Source: Joostella atrarenae
Lineage (GTDB): Bacteria > Bacteroidota > Bacteroidia > Flavobacteriales > Flavobacteriaceae
Assembly: GCF_021764745.1 (NCBI RefSeq)
Contig: NZ_JAETXX010000001.1
Location: 1-64,000, forward strand
Direction of reading: 5' to 3'
DNA: 64,000 nucleotides
Both the position numbers and the translations under genes were made by a program. Shown piece after piece: positions 62,337 to 64,000 of the stretch. The notes beneath the pieces are model-generated. The model had not been told where the DNA came from, did not search any database, and saw nothing but the letters and a program-made list of their open reading frames with translations. Position 1 is the stretch's first letter. The number at the start of each line of letters is the position of its first letter.

Positions 62337-64000
62337 ATGATGAAAAAAACACTACTATTGCTCTGTTGTATATGCTTTATACAATTAATTCATGCCCAAA
62401 GAGAAGCCACTAAAACACTAGAATTCGAAAACTCCGTAGATGATTTATTAGTTGTTCCTTTTAATGGAATAACTGTAATATCTGATGGAGATAAAGTTTA
62501 CGGATATGACCCTGAACAAGAAAAAATTATTTGGGAAAAAGAAGCTCCAAAACGTTCAGGTGTTGATATTGCAACTAATATTCTTCAATCAGGTCCTACA
62601 GGTATCGATATTACAAAATTTAATACTATAGAATCAACACCATTCGTTGAGAAATTTTTTGATGACCGTCTTTACGTTATTAATAGTTATGACGGAAAAG
62701 TACTTTTTTCTGCTGAAGGAAAAGCTAAATACTTCCAAGCAGAATATCTATTCGATGAAAATTCTTTTCTATTAAGAGGTGTAAATGGACAAGAACTTAT
62801 TATCGCAAAATACAATATTCCAGAACAAAAATTTGATTGGCAAACTACAGTTTCTAATACATATGCCGAATGGTTACAGACAATTAACAAATTAGGAGGA
62901 GGTGAATCTGTTGGTGCTGGGGATCATTTAGAATATACAGATGACAAAATTTTTGCTCTAATTAAAAAACAATTCTTTGCATTAGACAAAGAAACTGGAG
63001 AATTAAAATGGAAAGTAGACCAAGGTGACGTTGACCACTTTAAAAGATCACTAGATGGTTCTAAAGTACTTACTGTTGAAACAAAAGGTCTCCTTGGTAA
63101 TAAAAGTGATATAATGCTTTATGATGGAGAGACAGGAAAGCCCATGTGGAAATCTTCATTAACAACAAAGTACTTAGTTCTTTATGAAGATTGGCAAGAC
63201 AAAATGCTACTAGCCCACTACAAAGGCTTCAATTTCTATGATTATAACACTGGTGAAAAGCTTTGGAAAAAAGATCCTAAAGGAAAAGGTATTAAAAATG
63301 TAATTCCAATTGGAACTGATTTCCTTTATGTATATGACGATGAGATGATGCTTATTGATAAAAACGGAGAAAAAGTGTGGAAAAAGGATGTTAAAATATC
63401 TGATGATGAAGAAGATCCTATTTATTTCCTTGAAAAAACTAAAAACGGACGTGTATTATACATAACAGCTACCTATGCCAATATGGTAGATTATAAGACT
63501 GGAGAAAAAATATGGAGAAAAAATTTGAAGTTGAACGAAAAACGACCAACTTTTGCTAAATACGATGAGAATTCAGGAAATTTTGTAGTTTATAACGATG
63601 AGGAACTATATAAATTTAATGAAAATAGTGTAGAGCGCCCAGAGCCTTATGCAGAAATGAAATTAAAGGATGAAAAAGACCTTACTAGCTTAGAGATTTT
63701 TCCTAATAATGTAACCATAACTGGATTAAGTGAAGTTGTAGGTGTTGACAATAACGGAAAAATTATTTTTCACAATAAATACAAGCAACCTGGAGAATTA
63801 GGAAGAAGATTAGGTAAAACAGGGATGATTATGGCTAGATTTGCGTTTAGCACACCTACACCAGGTATAGATTATGCAAAACCAACAATTTACCGAAGCC
63901 CTAATGGGAGTTTAGTTATTGATAATAGTTTACCTGTTGACATCTATAATAGTGCTGTTGATGCTATTAACAATGCAGGGTATATGGCTCAGGAAGCTGC
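62337..64000 (+). CDS. PQQ-like beta-propeller protein (partial, runs off window)
   Basis: An open frame of 554 codons from ATGATG at 62337 (Met2 at 62340 is an equal start) to the end of the window, with no stop, so the gene continues to the right. A signal peptide ends LIHAQ. The body is made of propeller blades with the repeated D.ETGE..WK motif (DKETGELKWKVD, DGETGKPMWKSS, DYNTGEKLWKKD, DYKTGEKIWRKN) as in PQQ-dependent dehydrogenases and BamB. It lacks visible PQQ cofactor residues in the part seen, so it is a structural or binding propeller rather than a proven enzyme. Confidence 0.85.
   Translation, partial: MMKKTLLLLCCICFIQLIHAQREATKTLEFENSVDDLLVVPFNGITVISDGDKVYGYDPEQEKIIWEKEAPKRSGVDIATNILQSGPTGIDITKFNTIESTPFVEKFFDDRLYVINSYDGKVLFSAEGKAKYFQAEYLFDENSFLLRGVNGQELIIAKYNIPEQKFDWQTTVSNTYAEWLQTINKLGGGESVGAGDHLEYTDDKIFALIKKQFFALDKETGELKWKVDQGDVDHFKRSLDGSKVLTVETKGLLGNKSDIMLYDGETGKPMWKSSLTTKYLVLYEDWQDKMLLAHYKGFNFYDYNTGEKLWKKDPKGKGIKNVIPIGTDFLYVYDDEMMLIDKNGEKVWKKDVKISDDEEDPIYFLEKTKNGRVLYITATYANMVDYKTGEKIWRKNLKLNEKRPTFAKYDENSGNFVVYNDEELYKFNENSVERPEPYAEMKLKDEKDLTSLEIFPNNVTITGLSEVVGVDNNGKIIFHNKYKQPGELGRRLGKTGMIMARFAFSTPTPGIDYAKPTIYRSPNGSLVIDNSLPVDIYNSAVDAINNAGYMAQEA

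Noticed and set aside
1-64000. CRISPR array, rRNA or insertion-sequence transposase
   Set aside because: No regularly spaced direct repeats, rRNA-like segments or transposase motifs were seen on either strand.

Overview
The window comes from an AT-rich member of the Bacteroidota, most likely a (marine) Flavobacteriaceae. The evidence is the type IX secretion genes (a giant SprA and a PorP/SprF-like protein), paired TonB energy transducers, TonB-dependent receptors with a carboxypeptidase-regulatory-like N-terminal domain, ribosomal protein L21 with a helix-hairpin-helix tail, no useful Shine-Dalgarno sequences, and repeated promoter elements of the Bacteroidota type (TTG, 19-20 bp, TAnnTTTG). 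I saw no rRNA, no convincing tRNA and no CRISPR array.

Positions 1-4080 look like one end of an integrated mobile element. Reading from its inner side it holds a cluster of strong hairpins (42-231), a DnaC-type helicase loader, a winged-helix protein, an excisionase-like HTH protein, a small membrane protein and a tyrosine integrase. Just outside the integrase lie phased short repeats and a 7-7-7 bp inverted repeat that could be the attachment core, followed by an intrinsic terminator. A C/G-block repeat region with a G-quadruplex pattern (about 4140-4410) separates the element from ordinary chromosomal genes.

Positions 4470-26000 are core genome: a small acidic lipoprotein and a DUF1328 membrane protein, fabD, a gamma-carbonic-anhydrase-like protein, a PorP/SprF protein, an Nfu iron-sulfur scaffold, a PiT phosphate transporter with a PhoU-like tail, dodecin, an MscS channel, tsaB, a five-gene ABC/adaptor/TolC export operon, and a cytochrome oxidase operon (cyoE, two subunit III genes, subunit IV) followed by SCO-like and DUF420 assembly genes. 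Two tonB genes close this part.

Positions 26000-50300 hold vanZ-like, gcvH, sprA, ruvA, maeB (malic enzyme-phosphotransacetylase fusion), queG, a cytochrome P450, ruvB, an acyl-CoA dehydrogenase/oxidase, a DUF3332 protein, a phytate-use group (phytase, TonB receptor, TPR/HTH regulator) and the rplU-rpmA ribosomal operon.

Positions 50300-64000 hold a DUF4199 protein, an M16 protease pair, an EamA exporter, and a six-kilobase metal cluster (55386-61107). In this cluster a promoter overlapped by a perfect 10-bp inverted repeat precedes a Cys/His/Met protein, a Met/His-rich outer-membrane protein, a TonB receptor, a PepSY membrane protein and a Met-rich lipoprotein; copper handling is the best guess. 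The window ends with a CsgG-like secreted protein and a PQQ-like beta-propeller protein cut by the window edge.
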